64,000 bases of DNA from Bradyrhizobium hipponense (lineage in GTDB: Bacteria > Pseudomonadota > Alphaproteobacteria > Rhizobiales > Xanthobacteraceae), in assembly GCF_008123965.1 (NCBI RefSeq), contig NZ_VSTH01000019.1, positions 62,001-126,000 on the forward strand, given 5' to 3'. The notes below the pieces were generated by a model, which saw only the letters and a list, made by a program, of their open reading frames with translations, ran no database searches and had not been told where the DNA came from. How positions within the stretch are numbered: position 1 is the first letter of the stretch; each line of letters begins with the position of its first letter. Below, piece by piece: positions 42,701 through 51,008 of this stretch. The translations under genes and the position numbers were made by a program.

Positions 42701-44986
42701 CCGGCGCTGGTTCGGCCGAACGCGATGCTCAAGATCCCGGTCAAGATCGACGGGCTCAATCCGGGCGAAGATGCCAAGATCGTCATCGCCGCGGTCGATG
42801 TCGGCATCCTCAACCTTACCAACTACAAGCCGCCGGCGCCGGATGACTATTATCTCGGCCAGCACCGCCTCAGCGCTGAGATCCGCGATCTCTATGGGCA
42901 ACTCATCGACGGCATGTCTGGCACGCGCGGCCAGATCAAGTCCGGCGGCGATGCGGGTGCCGGCGAATTGCAGGGCTCGCCGCCCGCGCAAAAGCCACTA
43001 GCGCTCTATTCGGGCATCGTCACCGTCGCCGCCGACGGCGCCGCGGAGGTGAGCTTCGATATTCCAGAGTTTGCCGGCACCGCGCGCGTGATGGCGGTGG
43101 CCTGGACCGCCACCAAGCTCGGCCGTGCCAACACCGACGTGGTGATCCGCGACCCCGTGGTGCTGACCACGACCTTGCCGCGCTTCCTGCTCAACGGCGA
43201 CCGCGGCACGGTCAATCTCGAGATCGACAATGTCGAGGGCCAGGCCGGAGATTACGTTATCAACGTCAAGGCGGGCGGCCCGGTGAAGATGACCGGCAAT
43301 CCCGCGACCACCGTCAAGCTCGCCGCCAAGCAGCGCAACTCGTTCTCGCTCGCAATCGATGCGACCGCGGCGGGACAGGCGACGCTCGACGTCGACATCA
43401 AAGGACCGAACGGCCTTACGCTCGCGCGGCACTATGCGCTCGACGTCAAGGCGGCGACGCAGGTGCTGGCGCGGCGCTCGATCCGGACGCTGGCAAAGGG
43501 TGAGAGCCTGACGCTGACCTCGGACATGTTCTCTGATCTCGTGCCGGGTACCGGCAGCGTGTCGGTCTCGGCCAGCCTCTCGACCGCGCTCGATGCCGCG
43601 ACGATCCTGAAAGCGCTCGACCGTTATCCCTATGGCTGCTCGGAGCAGATCACCAGCCGCGCCATGCCGTTGCTCTATGTCAACGAGCTTGCGGCCGGCG
43701 CGCATCTGGCCATGGACACCGAGGTGGACCAGCGCATCCGCGACGCGATCGAGCGGCTCCTGGCGCGCCAGGGTTCGAACGGCTCGTTCGGCCTGTGGTC
43801 GGCCGGCGGCGACGACGCCTGGCTGGATGCCTACGTCACGGACTTTTTGACCCGCGCCCGTGAAAAGGGCTTTGTGGTGCCGGACGTGCTGTTCAAGAAC
43901 GCGCTCGACCGCATCCGCAACTCGGTCGTCAACGGCAACGAACCGGAGAAAGACGGCGGCCGCGATCTCGCCTACGGCCTCTACGTGCTCGCCCGCAATG
44001 GCGCAGCGCCAATCGGCGATCTCCGCTATCTCGCCGACACCAAGCTGAGCAACCTGGCAACACCGATCGCGAAATCGCAGCTCGCGGCGGCGCTCGCGCT
44101 GGTCGGCGACCGCAACCGGGCGGAGCGCGTCTATGGTGCGGCCCTCGACTCGCTCGCACCAAAACCGGTGCTTGAGTTCGGCCGCACCGATTACGGCTCG
44201 CAACTCCGCGATGCTGCGGCGCTGGTGTCGCTCGCCAGCGAAGGCAATGCGCCGAGGGCAACGCTGACGCAGGCCGTGTCGCGGGTGGAAACCGCGCGCG
44301 GGCTGACGCCCTACACCTCCACGCAGGAGAATGCATGGCTGGTGCTGGCCGCACGCGCACTTGCCAAGGAGAACTTGTCTATGGAGGTCGACGGCCAGCC
44401 GGTCAAGACCGCGCTCTACCGCAGCTACAAGGCGGTAACGCTGGACGGTAAACCGCTGAAGATCACCAACACCGGTGATGCATCGGTGCAGGCGGTGGTC
44501 TCGGTCTCGGGCTCGCCGGTCACGCCGGAGCCGGCGGCCTCGAATGGCTTCAAGATTGAGCGCAGCTATTTCACGCTCGGTGGCAAGCCGGCCGACATCA
44601 GCAAGGTCAAGCAGAACGACCGTTTTGCGGTGGTGTTGAAGATCACCGAGGCAAAGCCGGAGTACGGGCACATCATGGTGTCCGATTATCTGCCGGCCGG
44701 CCTCGAGATCGACAATCCAAAGCTGGTCTCGTCCGGGGACAGCGGTACGCTGGACTGGATCGAGGATGGCGAGGAGCCGGAGGATACCGAATTCCGCGAC
44801 GACCGCTTCACCGCGGCGGTCGACCGTGCCTCGGACTCCAAGTCGGTGTTCACCGTCGCCTATGTCGTGCGTGCAGTCTCGCCCGGCAAATATGTGCTGC
44901 CGCAGGCCTATGTCGAGGACATGTACAACCCTTCGCGCTACGGCCGCACCGGGACGGGCACCGTCGAGGTGCGGGCGGCGAAGTGA
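39782..44986 (+). CDS. alpha-2-macroglobulin family protein
   Basis: A 1734-residue exported protein. The signal peptide MIGLIRALTLCATLAFGLAAAQG (cleavage near AQGAD) lacks a clear lipobox. Macroglobulin domains fill about 200-1200, and the thioester loop YGCSEQITS is present (Cys1286-Ser-Glu-Gln). A complement-like helical domain follows, with the receptor-like C-terminal domain at about 1580-1730. It is expected in the periplasm or envelope, trapping proteases. The pairing with pbpC is the conserved bacterial arrangement. Start 39782 is chosen because it opens the signal peptide. Confidence 0.93.
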   Translation: MIGLIRALTLCATLAFGLAAAQGADKAFKRDDLADSGIKLEAQIKSEAGPVAKTNATLRNDADAAFRRNDVRSGLSVLGQIAATTPEDAGNWLRLAKVIFQITPKNSSEQTFLLERASTASYIAYMRAGNPGEEADALAVLGKSLAERKLWRPALDALRLSLDMREVADIRGQYEKLRDEYGFRLLDYTVDSDSASPRACFQFSEELAKRTDFAPFLALAGQDKPALSAEGKQLCVDGLKHGERYNVNLRAGLPSTVKEGLPKSAEFNIYVRDRKPFVRFTSRAYVLPRTGQRGIPVVSVNTPAVNINVFRIGDRNLINTVVDSDFQKTLSRYQLTDLGGERGVKVWSGELATATTLNQDVTTAFPVDQALGELQPGVYVMTAAAKGPGSDDDYQLATQWFIVSDLGVSAYSGNDGIHVFVNSLASTDPVGKAEVRLVARNNEILATRKTDDSGHVLFEAGLARGEGGLSPALLTVTGEKADYAFLSLKTSAFDLSDRGVAGRAVPAGADAFVYAERGVYRSSETVYLTALLRDGQGNAVTGGPLTLVIERPDGVEFRRAVLADQGAGGRTLSVPLNSAVPTGTWRVRAFTDPKGSSVGETTFMVEDYVPDRIEFDLSAKDKLIKANAPVELKADGHFLYGAPASGLQLEGDMLVAPATERPGFAGYQFGVADEETTSNERTPLENLPEADANGVATFPVTLDKQPASTRPQEAQIFVRMVETGGRAVERKLVLPVAPANAMIGIKPLFGDKNVAEGDKAEFDVLFVSPEGKTLPRDGLRYELLKMESRYQWYRQNNYWEYEPVKSTSRVADGDVTVAADKPARISLTPRPGRYRLDVRSNDADGPVTSVQFDVGWYSDGSADTPDLLETSIDKPQYASGETMTVSVNVRSAGKLTVNVLGDRLLTTQTIDVKEGTAQVKIPVGKDWGTGAYVVATLRRPLDAAAQRMPGRAIGLKWFGIDKQTRTLAVKLTPPALVRPNAMLKIPVKIDGLNPGEDAKIVIAAVDVGILNLTNYKPPAPDDYYLGQHRLSAEIRDLYGQLIDGMSGTRGQIKSGGDAGAGELQGSPPAQKPLALYSGIVTVAADGAAEVSFDIPEFAGTARVMAVAWTATKLGRANTDVVIRDPVVLTTTLPRFLLNGDRGTVNLEIDNVEGQAGDYVINVKAGGPVKMTGNPATTVKLAAKQRNSFSLAIDATAAGQATLDVDIKGPNGLTLARHYALDVKAATQVLARRSIRTLAKGESLTLTSDMFSDLVPGTGSVSVSASLSTALDAATILKALDRYPYGCSEQITSRAMPLLYVNELAAGAHLAMDTEVDQRIRDAIERLLARQGSNGSFGLWSAGGDDAWLDAYVTDFLTRAREKGFVVPDVLFKNALDRIRNSVVNGNEPEKDGGRDLAYGLYVLARNGAAPIGDLRYLADTKLSNLATPIAKSQLAAALALVGDRNRAERVYGAALDSLAPKPVLEFGRTDYGSQLRDAAALVSLASEGNAPRATLTQAVSRVETARGLTPYTSTQENAWLVLAARALAKENLSMEVDGQPVKTALYRSYKAVTLDGKPLKITNTGDASVQAVVSVSGSPVTPEPAASNGFKIERSYFTLGGKPADISKVKQNDRFAVVLKITEAKPEYGHIMVSDYLPAGLEIDNPKLVSSGDSGTLDWIEDGEEPEDTEFRDDRFTAAVDRASDSKSVFTVAYVVRAVSPGKYVLPQAYVEDMYNPSRYGRTGTGTVEVRAAK

Positions 44987-44996
44987 GTGCTATGAG

Positions 44997-47219
44997 ATGA
45001 GTGAAGTCGCGCCACACGCTCCGTCGTCATGCCCGGGCAAAAGCGCGAAGCGCGTCTTCGCGCAGATGTCCCGGGCATCCACGGTCTGTGGCGCCGCAAG
45101 CGAGAACGTGGATGGCCGGGACAAGCCCGGCCATGACGGGCGGAGAGGGCGACGCGCTCTTCGCTTCGTCTCAGTTGCTGCTTTCACATTCATTCTCGCG
45201 ATCGCCGCCTTCGTCGCCTGGGTCTACTCGCTCGGCCCGCTGCCGCTCGACGAAGCCCGCGTCGTCTCCACCACCATCATCGACCGCAACGGAAAACTGC
45301 TGCGCGCCTATGCCATGGCGGACGGCCGCTGGCGGCTGCCGGTCGATGCCAAGGCGAACATCGATCCGACCTATCTGAAGCTGCTGCTCGCCTATGAGGA
45401 TCAGCACTTCTACAGCCATGACGGCATCGACCCGCTGGCGCTCGGCCGCGCCGCATTGCAGCTCACAACACGTGGCCATATCGTCTCCGGCGGCTCGACC
45501 ATCACCATGCAGCTTGCGCGGCTGATGGAGCCGCGGCAGCAGCGCTCGCTCTATGCAAAGCTGCGGCAGATTGTGCGTGCGATCGAGATCGAGCGAAAGC
45601 TGAGCAAGGAGCAGATCCTCAACCTCTATCTTGCGCTCGCGCCTTACGGCGGCAATCTCGAAGGCATCCGCGCCGCCTCGATCGCTTATCTCGGCAAGGA
45701 GCCGAAGCGGCTGTCGCTGGCCGAGGCCGCGCTGCTGGTCGCGCTGCCGCAATCGCCGGAGACGCGCAGGCTCGATCGTTATCCCGACGCCGCGCGCAAG
45801 GCGCGTGACCGCGTGCTCGACCGCATGGTCGAGGAGCATCAGGTCAGTCTTGAAGACGCGAGGCAGGCCAAGGCCGTTCCGGTGCCGAAGTTGCGCAAGC
45901 CGATGCCGATCCTGGCGCCGCATGCTTCTGACAGCGCCCTTTCGACGGTCAAGGACACGCCGGTCATCAAGCTGACGCTGGATGCGAATTTGCAGAAGGT
46001 GCTGGAGCCGCTGGCGCGCGACCGCGCCATTGCGCTCGGGCCGAACATCTCGGTCGGCATCATCGTCGTCGACAATGAGAGCGGCGACGTGCTCGCCCGC
46101 GTCGGCTCGGCCGATTATTTCGACGAGCACCGGGCAGGACAGGTCGACATGACCCGCGCCATCCGCTCGCCGGGTTCGACCCTGAAGCCCTTTATCTACG
46201 GGCTGGCCTTCGAGGACGGCTTTGTCCACCCCGAAAGCCTGATCGACGACCGACCGGTCCGCTTCGGCTCCTACGCGCCGGAAAATTTCGACATGACGTT
46301 CCAGGGCACCGTGCCGGTGAAGAAGGCGCTGCAGATGTCGCTGAACGTGCCCGCGATCGTGCTGCTCGACCGCGTCGGCGCGAGCCGGCTGGCGTCGCGG
46401 CTGCGGCAGGCGGGCGGCAATCTGGTCTTGCCGAAGGACGAGGCGCCGGGGCTTGCCATGGGCCTCGGCGGCGTCGGCGTGAGCCTCCAGGACCTGGTTC
46501 AGCTCTATACCGGTTTCGCCCGGCTCGGCAGCACGAAGCCGCTGCGCGAGGTCATGGCGGACAAAGACGCGCGCGAGCCGCTGCGGCTGCTCGACCCGGT
46601 CGCGGCCTGGCAGGTCGGCAGCGTGCTGCTCGGCACACCGCCGCCGGAAAACGCTGCGCATAACCGCATCGCCTTCAAGACCGGTACTTCCTACGGCTAC
46701 CGCGACGCCTGGTCGGTCGGGTTCGACGGCCGCATAACCATCGGCGTCTGGGTCGGCCGGCCCGACGGTGCGCCGGTTCCGGGCTTGATCGGCCGCGTGG
46801 CCGCCGCGCCCATTCTGTTCGATGCCTTTGCCCGGACCGGTAAAACGCTCGTGCCGCTGCCGAAGCCGCCGAAGGGCACTCTGGTCGCCAGCAATGCGAA
46901 GCTGCCGTTGCCGCTGAAGCGGTTCCGTCCCGTGGGCGAATTGGTCAGGACCGGGGGCGAGCAGGTCCTGCACATCCAGTTCCCGCTCAACGGTTCCCGG
47001 ATCGATGTCGATCGCTCGAGCGGATCCGAGGCGGCCGTCATGCCCGTCAAGGTCGCCGGCGGGGTCTTGCCCATGACCATTCTGGTTAACGGCACGTCGC
47101 TCGGCGAGATCGACGGACGCCGCCAGCGCTTGATCGATCCGCCCGGACCCGGCTTTGCTCGCCTGACCGTGATCGACGCCACGGGCGCCGCGGACACAGT
47201 CGTCATTCGAATTCAATGA
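44997..47219 (+). CDS. pbpC: penicillin-binding protein 1C
   Basis: A 740-residue class A PBP. Cytoplasmic tail 1-56, membrane helix about 57-78, GT51 transglycosylase with EDQHFYSHDGID (Glu134) and GGSTITMQLARL, transpeptidase with Ser394-TLK, SLN (344-bp downstream block SLNVPAI) and Lys561-TG, then a BiPBP_C domain. It polymerises peptidoglycan glycan strands and may cross-link. The gene is 10 bases after the macroglobulin gene. Residues about 10-48 are encoded by a dispersed repeat (45023-45138), and no start codon exists between it and the membrane helix. Confidence 0.93.
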   Translation: MSEVAPHAPSSCPGKSAKRVFAQMSRASTVCGAASENVDGRDKPGHDGRRGRRALRFVSVAAFTFILAIAAFVAWVYSLGPLPLDEARVVSTTIIDRNGKLLRAYAMADGRWRLPVDAKANIDPTYLKLLLAYEDQHFYSHDGIDPLALGRAALQLTTRGHIVSGGSTITMQLARLMEPRQQRSLYAKLRQIVRAIEIERKLSKEQILNLYLALAPYGGNLEGIRAASIAYLGKEPKRLSLAEAALLVALPQSPETRRLDRYPDAARKARDRVLDRMVEEHQVSLEDARQAKAVPVPKLRKPMPILAPHASDSALSTVKDTPVIKLTLDANLQKVLEPLARDRAIALGPNISVGIIVVDNESGDVLARVGSADYFDEHRAGQVDMTRAIRSPGSTLKPFIYGLAFEDGFVHPESLIDDRPVRFGSYAPENFDMTFQGTVPVKKALQMSLNVPAIVLLDRVGASRLASRLRQAGGNLVLPKDEAPGLAMGLGGVGVSLQDLVQLYTGFARLGSTKPLREVMADKDAREPLRLLDPVAAWQVGSVLLGTPPPENAAHNRIAFKTGTSYGYRDAWSVGFDGRITIGVWVGRPDGAPVPGLIGRVAAAPILFDAFARTGKTLVPLPKPPKGTLVASNAKLPLPLKRFRPVGELVRTGGEQVLHIQFPLNGSRIDVDRSSGSEAAVMPVKVAGGVLPMTILVNGTSLGEIDGRRQRLIDPPGPGFARLTVIDATGAADTVVIRIQ
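45023..45138. repeat. dispersed 116-bp repeat, copy 2 (inside pbpC)
   Basis: Inverted copy of 6391-6507. The shared parts are GTCGTCATGCCCGGGC, AAGCGCGAAGCGCGTCTTCG, GTGGATGGCCGGGACA and CCCGGCCATGACG. It lies within the pbpC coding frame and encodes the tract SENVDGRDKPGHDG. Confidence 0.9.
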
Positions 47220-47269
47220 CCTTCTCTCAAGCGGTTGTGGCGATAGCGGTTTCAGCGTAAGCGGAACCG

Positions 47270-49012
47270 ATGGTCGAGACCTACCCAAGCCCCCGTTTTG
47301 GCGCGCCGCGAGAGCCGAAATCGCCCGTGAATCCGGGTAGCCGGCTCGTGCTCATGCTCGACTTCGTCACGGCCAGCCAAGCCCGCGCCGTCGGCTTTCT
47401 GATGCTCTGTGCGCTGCTGCTGTTCTTGCCGGGCTTCTTCACCATCCCGCCGATCGACCGCGACGAGGCGCGCTTTGCGCAGGCCACCAAGCAGATGGTC
47501 GAGAGCGGCGACTATATCGACATCCGCTTCCAGGAGGACGTCCGCTACAAGAAGCCGGTCGGCATCTACTGGCTGCAATCGGCTGCCGTCGAAACCGCTT
47601 CAGCGCTGGGGCTGCCTCGGGCCGAATTGCGAATCTGGGTCTATCGGCTGCCGTCGCTGATCGGAGCGACCGGCGCCGTGCTCATGACCTATTGGGCCGC
47701 GCTCGGCTTCGTCACGCGCCGCGCCGCGGTGCTGGCGGCGCTGATGATGTCTGCTTCCGTGCTGCTCGGCGTCGAGGCACGGCTCGCCAAGACCGATGCG
47801 ATGCTGCTGTTCTGTGTGGTCGCGGCGATGGGCGCGATGGCGCGGGCCTATTTGTCCTGGCAGCGCGCCGAGGACGAGACGCATCCACCCTGGAGCTGGC
47901 CCGCGATCTTCTGGACCGCGCTGGCCGTCGGCATCCTGATCAAGGGACCGCTGATCCTGATGTTCGCAGGCCTGACCATCGTCGCGCTCGCAATCCAGGA
48001 CCGCGACGCGTCCTGGCTGTGGAAGCTGCGCCCGGTCTGGGGCCTGATGTGGATGCTGGTGCTGGTGCTGCCCTGGTTCGTCGCGATCTTCTGGCGCGCA
48101 GGCGATGCCTTCTTCGCCGATTCCGTCGGCGGCGACATGCTGAGCAAGTTAGGGGCCCAGGAATCCCACGGCGCGCCGCCCGGACTTTACCTGGCGTTGT
48201 TCTGGATCACGTTCTGGCCCGGCGCGCCGCTTGCGGCGATGGCGGCGCCGGCGGTGTGGCGGGCGCGGCGCGAGCCCGGCGCGCAATTCCTGCTGGCGTG
48301 GCTGGTCCCGTCCTGGATCGTGTTCGAGGCGGTGCTGACCAAGCTGCCGCATTACGTGCTGCCGCTCTATCCGGCGATCGCGATTCTCACCGCCGGCGCG
48401 CTGGAGCGACGCGTGCTGTCGTGGTCCTGGCTGATGCGCGGCTCGGCCTGGTGGTTCGCGATCCCGGCGGGCGGCTCGATCATCGCGGTGGTGGGCGCCG
48501 TCATGCTGACGCGGCAGCCAGCTTTCGTGGCCTGGCCGTTCATCGCGGCTGCGCTGATTTTCGGGCTGTTCGCCTGGTGGCTCCACGACAACAACCGCGC
48601 CGAGCGCTCGCTGCTCAACGCGCTGGTCGCCGCCCTGATGCTGGCGGTGGCGATCTACGGAATCGTGCTGCCCTCGTTGATCCCGCTGTTTCCGAGCATC
48701 GAGATCGCGCGCGCCCTGCGCGGCGTCACCTGCGTTGGGCCGAAGGCGGCATCGGCAGGTTATCACGAGCCGAGCCTGGTGTTCCTGACCGGCACCTCGA
48801 CGCTGCTCACCGACGGGTCGGGCGCAGCGGACTTCCTGCGGCAAGGAAGCTGCCGCTTCGCGCTGATCGAGCAGCGCTCGGAGCGCAGCTTCGTGCAGCG
48901 CGCCGAGGCGACCGGGCTGCGCTACAAGGTCGGCGCGCGCATCGATGGCTATAACTTCTCGCAAGGGCGCGCGATCTCGATCTCGATCTTCCGCTCGGAA
49001 GGTACCGAGTAG
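47270..49012 (+). CDS. ArnT-like GT-C family glycosyltransferase
   Basis: A 580-residue polytopic inner-membrane protein with about 12 helices. The first periplasmic loop has the GT-C catalytic pattern PPIDRDEARFAQATKQM (Asp-Glu), then KKPVGIYWLQS and RLPSLIGATGAVL, typical of the ArnT/Rgt group. These transfer sugars from prenyl-phosphate donors to lipid A or core. It is followed by PAP2, GT2 and LABN genes in an operon, suggesting lipid A decoration with a sugar such as galacturonate or mannose. Confidence 0.85.
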   Translation: MVETYPSPRFGAPREPKSPVNPGSRLVLMLDFVTASQARAVGFLMLCALLLFLPGFFTIPPIDRDEARFAQATKQMVESGDYIDIRFQEDVRYKKPVGIYWLQSAAVETASALGLPRAELRIWVYRLPSLIGATGAVLMTYWAALGFVTRRAAVLAALMMSASVLLGVEARLAKTDAMLLFCVVAAMGAMARAYLSWQRAEDETHPPWSWPAIFWTALAVGILIKGPLILMFAGLTIVALAIQDRDASWLWKLRPVWGLMWMLVLVLPWFVAIFWRAGDAFFADSVGGDMLSKLGAQESHGAPPGLYLALFWITFWPGAPLAAMAAPAVWRARREPGAQFLLAWLVPSWIVFEAVLTKLPHYVLPLYPAIAILTAGALERRVLSWSWLMRGSAWWFAIPAGGSIIAVVGAVMLTRQPAFVAWPFIAAALIFGLFAWWLHDNNRAERSLLNALVAALMLAVAIYGIVLPSLIPLFPSIEIARALRGVTCVGPKAASAGYHEPSLVFLTGTSTLLTDGSGAADFLRQGSCRFALIEQRSERSFVQRAEATGLRYKVGARIDGYNFSQGRAISISIFRSEGTE

Positions 49013-49013
49013 G

Positions 49014-49859
49014 ATGTCGGCATCCAGCGACATCGCGCCGCGCGCGGGCTATCCCGCGCAACTGCTCGCGGTATCCTGGGGTGCGCTTGCGCAGCTGGTG
49101 CGCACGCCATCGCATTCGCGCCGTGCCGAGGCCGCGCGGAAGCTGGCGCGGCATTCGCTGTGGCTCAGCATGGCGGGCGCGGCGCTGGTCATCGCGCTCA
49201 TGGTCGCGTTCGACCGCACCGAGATCCAGTTAATGCCGGCGCGTGGCACGCCGGGGCTGTGGCCGATCCGCATCCTCACCGATTTCGGCAAGGACGAGTA
49301 CGTGCTCTCCGTGCTGGGCCTGGTGCTCGTGGCCGTCGCCCTTGTTGCGGCCAGCTTGCACGGCATCCACCGCACGCTCCTGCTCGGCCTCGGCACCCGG
49401 CTGCAATTCATGTTTCTGTCCGTTGCCGTCCCCGTGTTCGTCGCCGAGATTCTGAAATTTCTCATCGGCCGCGGGCGTCCATTCGTCGGCGGCCAGGCCA
49501 ATCCGTTCAATTTCATACCGTTCGAGGGAACGGGAGCTTATGCCAGTCTGCCGTCCGGACACGCGGTGACGGCCTTCGCACTGGCGTTTGCGGTGTCCGC
49601 ACTATGGCCGCGCCTGCGCGTGTTGATGTTCACCTACGCAATCGTGATCCTGCTGACGCGGCTGGTGCTGCTTGCGCACCATCCGAGTGACGTGGTGGCC
49701 GGCGCCCTGGTCGGCCTGGTCGGCGCTATGGCGGTCCGGTACTGGTTTGCGGCCCGAAGGCTCGGCTTTGCCATCCGCGCCGACGGCACCATCGTGGCGC
49801 TTCCGGGGCCGGTCGCGGGCCGCCTCAAAAGGGTTGCCCACGGGGCATCGGCCCCATAA
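49014..49859 (+). CDS. PAP2 family lipid phosphatase
   Basis: A 281-residue membrane protein. PAP2 motifs: KFLIGRGRPF (C1), LPSGHAVTA (C2) and TRLVLLAHHPSD (C3, with catalytic His and Asp). About six helices. Related enzymes LpxE and LpxF remove the 1- or 4'-phosphate of lipid A on the periplasmic face. It starts 1 base after the glycosyltransferase stop. Undecaprenyl-pyrophosphate phosphatase is an alternative, but the neighbourhood favours lipid A. Confidence 0.85.
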   Translation: MSASSDIAPRAGYPAQLLAVSWGALAQLVRTPSHSRRAEAARKLARHSLWLSMAGAALVIALMVAFDRTEIQLMPARGTPGLWPIRILTDFGKDEYVLSVLGLVLVAVALVAASLHGIHRTLLLGLGTRLQFMFLSVAVPVFVAEILKFLIGRGRPFVGGQANPFNFIPFEGTGAYASLPSGHAVTAFALAFAVSALWPRLRVLMFTYAIVILLTRLVLLAHHPSDVVAGALVGLVGAMAVRYWFAARRLGFAIRADGTIVALPGPVAGRLKRVAHGASAP

Positions 49860-49924
49860 AAGCGGCTGCCTGCCGGTGGGCCCGGTTCCCCGGGGCAGGC
49901 CAATTCCAACCACGAGCTTTCGAT

Positions 49925-50662
49925 TTGTCGTCGTCCCAGCCTTCGGTTTCCATCGTCGTTCCCGTGCGCAACGAAGCCGATAACATCGCGCCTCTGATCG
50001 CGGAGATTGGTGCGGCGCTCGACGGCCGCTGGGCCTACGAGATCATCTACGTCAACGACGGCTCGACCGATGCGACCGGCGAACGTCTCGCCGGGATCAT
50101 GCGGCAGCGGGACAATCTGCGTCAGCTTCGCCACGCCAGATCGACCGGTCAGTCCGCCGCGGTCCGCAGTGGCGTGCGCGCAGCGCGCGGCACGATCGTG
50201 GCCACGCTCGACGGCGACGGCCAGAACAATCCGGCCTTCCTGCCGGACCTGATCGCTGCGGTCGAGCAGGGAGCGGGGCGCGTCGGTCTCGCTGCCGGAC
50301 AACGCGTCGGGCGCAAGGATACCGGCTTCAAGAAATTCCAGTCGCGGGTGGCGAATGGCATCCGCAACGCGATCCTGAAGGACGGCACGCGCGACACCGG
50401 CTGCGGGCTGAAGGCGTTCCCGCGCGAGGTCTTCCTGACAATGCCCTATTTCGACGGGCTGCATCGCTTCCTTCCGGCACTGGTTCGCCGTGAAGGTTAC
50501 GAGATCGCTTATGTCGACGTGATCGACCGGCCGCGCCATTCCGGCGTCTCAAATTACGGCTTCTTCGACCGGCTGTGGATCGGGATCATGGATCTCGCCG
50601 GCGTGTGGTGGCTGATCCGCCGCAAGAAGCCGACACCGGATGTGACTGAGGTGAAGGCATGA
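49925..50662 (+). CDS. GT2 family glycosyltransferase (polyprenyl-phosphate sugar synthase-like)
   Basis: A 245-residue protein. SVSIVVPVRNEADNI (nucleotide-sugar site), VNDGSTDAT and DGDGQN (metal-binding region) identify a DPM1-like GT2. It lacks C-terminal membrane helices beyond a short hydrophobic end. It would make a prenyl-phosphate sugar used by the GT-C enzyme. The start is a TTG at 49925, because no ATG lies before the conserved N-terminal strand. Its ATGA overlaps the next gene. Confidence 0.88.
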   Translation: MSSSQPSVSIVVPVRNEADNIAPLIAEIGAALDGRWAYEIIYVNDGSTDATGERLAGIMRQRDNLRQLRHARSTGQSAAVRSGVRAARGTIVATLDGDGQNNPAFLPDLIAAVEQGAGRVGLAAGQRVGRKDTGFKKFQSRVANGIRNAILKDGTRDTGCGLKAFPREVFLTMPYFDGLHRFLPALVRREGYEIAYVDVIDRPRHSGVSNYGFFDRLWIGIMDLAGVWWLIRRKKPTPDVTEVKA

Positions 50663-50997
50663 TCATCCAATACGGCCAGGCGCTGAGCAACTATTTCTAT
50701 GACGTCTTCATCGCCAAGTTCGACTTCTGGCTCGCGTTCGGCCTGATCGCGCAGCTGTTCTTCACCGCGCGTTTCCTGGTGCAATGGATCGCGAGCGAGC
50801 GCGCCGGCAACAGCGTGGTGCCGATGGCGTTCTGGTTCTGCTCCATGGGCGGCGGTCTAATGACGCTGATCTACGGCATCGTGAAGCGTGAGCCCGTCAT
50901 CATCCTCGGACAGGTCTTCGCCACCATCATCTATGTTCGCAACATCATGCTGATCTGGAAGAACCACGGCACTGCTTCGAAGACGCTCGATCGCTAA
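50659..50997 (+). CDS. LABN (lipid A biosynthesis N-terminal) domain protein
   Basis: A 112-residue membrane protein with three helices. The pattern FWLAFGLIAQLFFTARFLVQWIASER and VVPMAFWFCSMGGGLMTLIYGIV is typical of the LABN family. It overlaps the GT2 gene by 4 bases. In other bacteria it lies next to prenyl-phosphate sugar enzymes and is thought to help flip or present the donor. Fourth gene of the cluster. Confidence 0.88.
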   Translation: MIIQYGQALSNYFYDVFIAKFDFWLAFGLIAQLFFTARFLVQWIASERAGNSVVPMAFWFCSMGGGLMTLIYGIVKREPVIILGQVFATIIYVRNIMLIWKNHGTASKTLDR

Positions 50998-51008
50998 TGC
51001 GGCCGGGA

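Noticed and set aside
42998..44671. 557-codon open frame on the minus strand inside the macroglobulin gene
   Set aside because: Antisense shadow in GC-rich DNA; the plus strand encodes an intact macroglobulin with a thioester motif there.
45171..47288. 705-codon minus-strand frame opposite pbpC
   Set aside because: Shadow frame; plus-strand pbpC has all catalytic motifs, and the shadow protein is rich in Arg/His/Asp with no domain.
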